Assembly (NCBI GenBank): GCA_008973525.1
Contig: WACJ01000039.1
Coordinates: 620,001 to 684,000, forward strand
Reading direction: 5' to 3'
DNA from: Stenopsyche tienmushanensis
Taxonomy: Eukaryota; Arthropoda; Insecta; Trichoptera; Stenopsychidae
DNA length: 64,000 bases
In this document: positions 59,691 through 64,000 of the stretch, piece after piece
Numbering within the stretch: position 1 is the first letter of the stretch
How the letters are laid out: each line of letters starts with the position of its first letter
Notes under the pieces: model-generated
Seen by the model: the letters and a program-made list of their open reading frames with translations, nothing else
What the model was told of the DNA's origin: nothing
Databases searched by the model: none
Translations under genes and position numbers: made by a program

Positions 59691-60545
59691 CTGCAAACAC
59701 ACAAAATAAAATCGTCCTTTAAAAAGATCCACATAGAACGGTATTTGATCGATGTCCCAAACAGTGAGGTGAAAAGGGCGACGTCAATCAATGTCAGATC
59801 GAACGAGGTGACTTAACGACGACTTAATTCTTTATAACAGCGCTCATACAGATTTAATTATTGATCAGTGTATTATTAAAAGAAACGACTTATCATAATC
59901 AAATCAAAAAAGTGTATATAATCAAATCAAATATACGTTTTTCATAAAATATATTAAATTATACCCCGATGTATTTGCTGAATAAAACCCGTTTGCTCGA
60001 AAAAATATCACAAATTGCTCCGATTTATTGAATGCGTGACTAACGTAATATGGATTATTGTATACCTAGGTCCAAAATGTAAAGCTTTTAATATGATTAA
60101 ACATGTGCAAATTTATGTTAATTCATGATAAGTTTTTTTTTAATTTACAGGGTGCGACAGGGATATTTCCTTATTTCAAAACGCATGTCCAGAAGCAACA
60201 GTTATTTAAGGAGAGTAAAATGATGCTTATTTAAAAGAGCAAGATCTAATTTTTTTTAACATATAGATTTCCTAACAATTATATAGTGAATAAGGAGGGA
60301 GCACTTGTTCGCCTTAGAGGCGTCAACTCACTCTTCTCAGAATAATCGACCTATTTGATGTTGTTTTTTTTATAACGAATATATGTTGTTTTAAAATGTG
60401 TTCACCAATCACATCTTTGGGAGATTGGCTCCAATATGAGTAACGAGTACGTTTGTCCTATCATGGTATTAGTTATGAGTAGATATTAAATATAATTTTT
60501 GCTAAAAATAGGCGTGAACAAAAGCCATTTCATTAATCTACATAC
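59691..60545. other. Intron upstream of exon A
   Basis: AT-rich, no exon recognised. Confidence 0.35.
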
Positions 60546-61667
60546 TATTAGATAAAGCGGAAAGAAATGTCATTTTTTTTGGTTGCGTCTTTGCCGTCAG
60601 TTTCCTCGAGTTGCTGTCGCGTGAATACCTCAAAGTTGGTGTCATTTTGAAGCTCTGTTATTTGTCTTACTTTTTCAAATATTTTTATATTTTTTAAACC
60701 ATAGTAAAAATGTCCAAGCCAGAAGTTGATGATCCATTTTCGATTTTGTTTATTGTTTTTATTCGATAAAGGATTAAAAGCAAAATAAGCTACCCAGAGC
60801 ATCCGTGATACATATGGCAACATATTGAATATTCGAAAATGCCATAGATGGTTCCAAAAATTTAAAATTGGTGACAGAGATTTGAAAAATAAACCAAAAT
60901 CAGAGCGACCTCCAATAATCGATGATGACGCATTAAATTCTCTGGAGGAATCTGATCCTCGAATAACAATAAAGGAATTATCGCTAGACATCGGCTGTTC
61001 CTGGTCGAGAATAAAAGACCATTTGAAAAGACTCGGGAAAAACATAGACAGGGAACTTGGGTACCGCACAAGCTGTCATCAACGGTCTTGGAACAACGGA
61101 TAATCATTTGTTCATCGCTATTGTCCAGGTATGAAACTGATGAAAAAGGTTCTCCTTTGTGTTTGGTGGGATTTTTTTGGCGTAATTCACTATGAATTAT
61201 TAAAACGTGGCCAAACTGTCACAGTAAAGCCATACTGTGCACAATTAGATAGTTTAAAAGCGATCAGTGCTAGTTAACAACTAAAGAAGAATATTATAGC
61301 ATGATAATGCAAGACCACACGCAGCAAGGATTACGCAGAACAAAATAAGGGAGCTGAATTTGGAAGTGCTGCAACATTCACCATATTCTCCTGATATTGC
61401 ATCTTCAGACTATCATATTCGCAAATCATTAGAACATACGCTTGGTGATAAAAAATCACTTCTGTGGAACAACTGAAAAATCATTTGGATTCTTACTTTA
61501 GTGGAAAACCGGCCGAATTTTACGAAAGAGGCATTAAAAAGCTACCTAATTTGTGGAGGGCGATTATAAATAACAATGAAAATTATTTAATTGAGTAATA
61601 TTGTACAGCTTTTATTAAAAAAATACAAATAACAAAAAAATGACATTTCTTTCCGCTTTACCTAATA
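60546..61667 (+). mobile_element. Near full-length mariner with TIRs
   Basis: Ends ttagataaagcggaaagaaa and tttctttccgctttacctaa are inverted repeats (one mismatch in 20) flanked by TA, about 1.1 kb in all. The plus strand codes a broken transposase. Confidence 0.85.
60760..61600 (+). pseudogene. Mariner transposase pseudogene
   Basis: N-terminal part open 60825-61103: HRWFQKFKIGDRDLKNKPKS then a block ending IIDDDALNSLEE and TIKELSLDIGCSWSRIKDHL, the mariner double HTH. The catalytic part from about 61300 has HDNARPHAARITQNKIREL then HSPYSPDIASSDYH, giving the second and third catalytic Asp at DD34D-like spacing. The WVPHEL/first-Asp region between is scrambled by stops and frameshifts. Confidence 0.8.
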
Positions 61668-63185
61668 CTTGTGTTGCTCAAACTCTTTGAAAATATGAAC
61701 GCAAACCTTTTCAAAATACAATCTACAGATCCTCAAAAATATTTTATTATGTCAAATCCAGTTAATAAACTTGAAAAAATAGATAAATACAAGAATAGTA
61801 TTTGCCTAGCAAAATCTATTTTATTATGATGTTCACTTGAAGTCCTATAAGATGCGAAATCTTATGGATAAGCAGAAGAAAACGTGGCTTGATATATCGA
61901 TTGCATTGAAGTTCTTGTACGTTTATGCAAACTTCTTTTAGACAAACTTTTTCACAAAGACAGGCAAAGACAAAAATCACGTACTAAACGTATCAAAGGG
62001 TATATTTTGAGTTTTCATGAATTCGAGTAGTTTTAAAGACTGCGTATCTTTCCCCTTTGAAGATAGTGAAAACATACTTAAGACAACCTTATTAATTTGA
62101 ATTAAAGATCTTTCTGTAGTGTATTAAGTCCAGCCCCGTCAATAGCTTGTGAGGTGAAGAAGAAAAAGGATTTTAATAACTTAAAGAATTTATTATACGT
62201 AAAACTAAAAAATGAAAAATCTAACATGTTATCTAGTTATTCTTCGATTCGTACATGTAATGAAAAGCGTTCATGCTTTGTTCTACTATCCATCATTTAG
62301 ATATCCAAAATTTAGATAATTAGTAGAAAATCCTGTTTAGAAATATTTCATAGCCCGATAAGCAGCACTCAGTGCGTCCCCTTTTAGTTGATATCAACCG
62401 GATGACATTTCTGATCCAGGTTGATCCTTGTTATATTACAAGGGATATTGGAACAAAGATTCAGGTCAATCAATCAAACGTGGCAAGCCAACACTCTGCA
62501 TCATCGAAATGCGGTGTTTGTGTCCACTATCACCCGGAAATTAATTTAACACAAGCTTTTTTCATAATGGAAGACAAAAACACGAATTTATTCCACCCAT
62601 ACAATATATATATATATATTCGCACGGAAAGCGTATAATAAAATATCGTTGAACTGACTTTATTAATGACGTGTAGCAATCGAGTTCTTCCTGGAGTAAT
62701 TCCATAAATGGAAACTCCAAACTTCCAAACTTAATTTCATTATCTCGAAAACATGCATCCCGCCGCGGTGGTGTTTTATTAAAAGATATTCAGCACTTGG
62801 CAACTCTTCCGTGAACACATTTCGACAGCGCAAATAGCAAGTTGAATATTAAAGTTTTTGCAGTGTTTGGTAATGTACTTTCGCCACTTTAATTAGTCTT
62901 CTACTGTTGTTTTCGTATTAATTTTGGCTGCTTTTACGACGGAAATAAACAAGAAGTAAATAGCAAAATGAAAGCTGTTGATTTTCTTAGGAAGCTATCA
63001 ATGAACAATCCGCGAAGAATGCTTAAAAATATTCTCATTTGATAACACAAACAGTGTAGAAAATAACAATGTAATTATTTTTCCATGTTACAGAGAGGCA
63101 TTTAATGTTAGTCCACTGCATAATCGTTAATAAAAATATATGATAAAAAACTTAGTCAGTCTGAGCAGATTTAATTCCCCAGATT
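61668..63185. other. Intronic or upstream sequence, nothing supported
   Basis: The frame at 62372-62638 (plus) vaguely resembles a mariner HTH but too weakly to call. Confidence 0.3.
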
Positions 63186-63187
63186 AA

Positions 63188-63402
63188 CAGCGATATCTTC
63201 CGTCTCTCTTCAATTGCAATGTGTTATTTTAACAGCGCCATCTCTTGTGGTCCTACGGAAACATTGCACCTGCATAGCGACCGATCGCTTCTTGTGCGTG
63301 CACCGTTGTCGGTTGGGTATTGACGTGCAAGAGGCGTGAGTCGGAAGAGGCGTCGCTTAGCCTTGGCTGCGGGAGGACGTCCCTCCCGCAGCCGTCAAAC
63401 GT
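63188..63402 (+). mobile_element. Hairpin-bearing short repeat, copy 5
   Basis: Starts gcgatatcttccgtctctct, with cagcgccatctcttgtggtc, ccgatcgcttcttgtgcgtg, gttgtcggttgggtattgac, and the perfect 12-bp stem ggctgcgggagg-acgtc-cctcccgcagcc at 63365-63393. The GC-rich 3' part of copies 3 and 4 is missing. Confidence 0.68.
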
Positions 63403-64000
63403 TTCTTTCCTTTTTTTCATTGTCGAGTCTAGCATTTTCCGAGCACAACCATTCTCTTAATAGAATTTTCTGATTTGAGTATAAAACATGCGTTATAATA
63501 TCACATCGCTATTCCTACATCGAATTTGGGCCCCATAAAAAACAACACTGATTCAGGCTGAGCGATGAGAGCGTTAAATATAAGCTTCATATGCGCTACT
63601 GCGGTCCTGATAGATAAATGGTTTTGTACGAATAATAAGTGGCGGACAAGCAAATATAGCATCTAAGACTATGAAGATTTTAAATTAGTTTACTACTCAA
63701 AGGATTAAAAGTATTAATAAAATAAGCACAGTCACAACATAGTTTTTAATTTAAAATCATTATTGTGTTTATATCTATTGGAAAACTTTAGATTTCTGCA
63801 TATTTTCTTAGCAGAATTTTCTGTTTGTTTCCTTTTGAGCGTTGGGTTTCATAACATTTGATGAATATATTTTCACGCTCGCCTATTTCAAATCACCTGT
63901 CGAATTCCGCAGTTTAACATTTGTGAATTGAAGCACAGCAGACCAATTTAAATTGACAAGGGTTGTGATATATCGAGGGGTTGATCCAACGCCGGGTTGA
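63403..64000. other. Sequence to window end, nothing recognised
   Basis: No upstream exon of the NWD-like gene was found here. Confidence 0.3.

Noticed and set aside
60548..61069. 173-codon minus-strand open frame
   Set aside because: It lies over the plus-strand mariner at 60546-61667 and shows no motif of its own; an antisense shadow.
62372..62638. 88-codon plus frame with a faint mariner HTH look (DPCYITRDIG)
   Set aside because: Resemblance too weak, and no terminal repeat or catalytic motif nearby.
1..64000. tRNA or rRNA genes, CRISPR arrays, bacterial-type operons or phage modules
   Set aside because: Looked for and not seen; the only tRNA-like sequences are SINE heads, and repeats are interspersed transposons.

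Overview
The window is AT-rich, intron-dominated eukaryotic DNA. It is most likely from an insect or another arthropod: exons have GT-AG borders and polypyrimidine acceptors, the gaps are packed with decayed mariner, pogo/Tigger, hAT and piggyBac transposons plus a tRNA-derived SINE, and there are no bacterial-type operons. I cannot name the species.

One cellular gene can be supported, on the minus strand and running through nearly the whole window. Six coding exons (59690-59568, 59324-59149, 58868-58696, 25463-25283, 23265-23106, 5469-4602) join with exactly matching phases (0/2/1/2/0/1) into one open frame of 560 codons. The product reads as an NWD1/NWD2-type STAND protein: a DUF4062-like N-terminal region, a helical linker, then a NACHT P-loop ATPase module with Walker A and Walker B. 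The first exon(s) must lie above 64000 and the C-terminal exons (WD40 repeats expected) below 1. Introns are about 0.24, 0.28, 33.2, 2.0 and 17.6 kb.

The rest is intronic. From left to right the recognisable elements are: a hairpin-bearing short repeat (1-245, with four more copies at 23.8, 33.9, 51.8 and 63.2 kb, all in the same orientation); a deleted mariner with TIRs (1.95-2.70 kb); two copies of a mariner carrying the same 600-bp insertion (2.9-3.5 and 9.0-10.2 kb); Tc1/mariner-superfamily remnants of the WPxRSPDLTPLD type (5.7-6.2 and 6.8-7.8 kb); tRNA-derived SINEs (3.6, 10.5, 12.5 and 19.6 kb), one split by a 266-bp hAT MITE with an 8-bp target duplication; a mariner transposase pseudogene (15 kb); several TA-flanked pogo-like MITEs (13.2, 18.5, 21.7, 26.1, 26.8, 42.9 and 56.6 kb); a triple nest at 21.2-22.6 kb; hAT copies at 30.4, 39.7, 43.3 and 54.2 kb, the 39.7-kb one with a perfect 8-bp target duplication; CENP-B/Jerky-type and Tigger-type transposase remnants (31, 45.5 and 48.3 kb); a piggyBac element with 21-bp TIRs and TTAA ends, interrupted by the hairpin repeat (51.2-52.5 kb); and mariners at 58.0 and 60.5-61.7 kb.

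No tRNA or rRNA genes, CRISPR arrays, or second cellular gene could be supported. Every transposase I read has stops, frameshifts or deletions, so none looks active.
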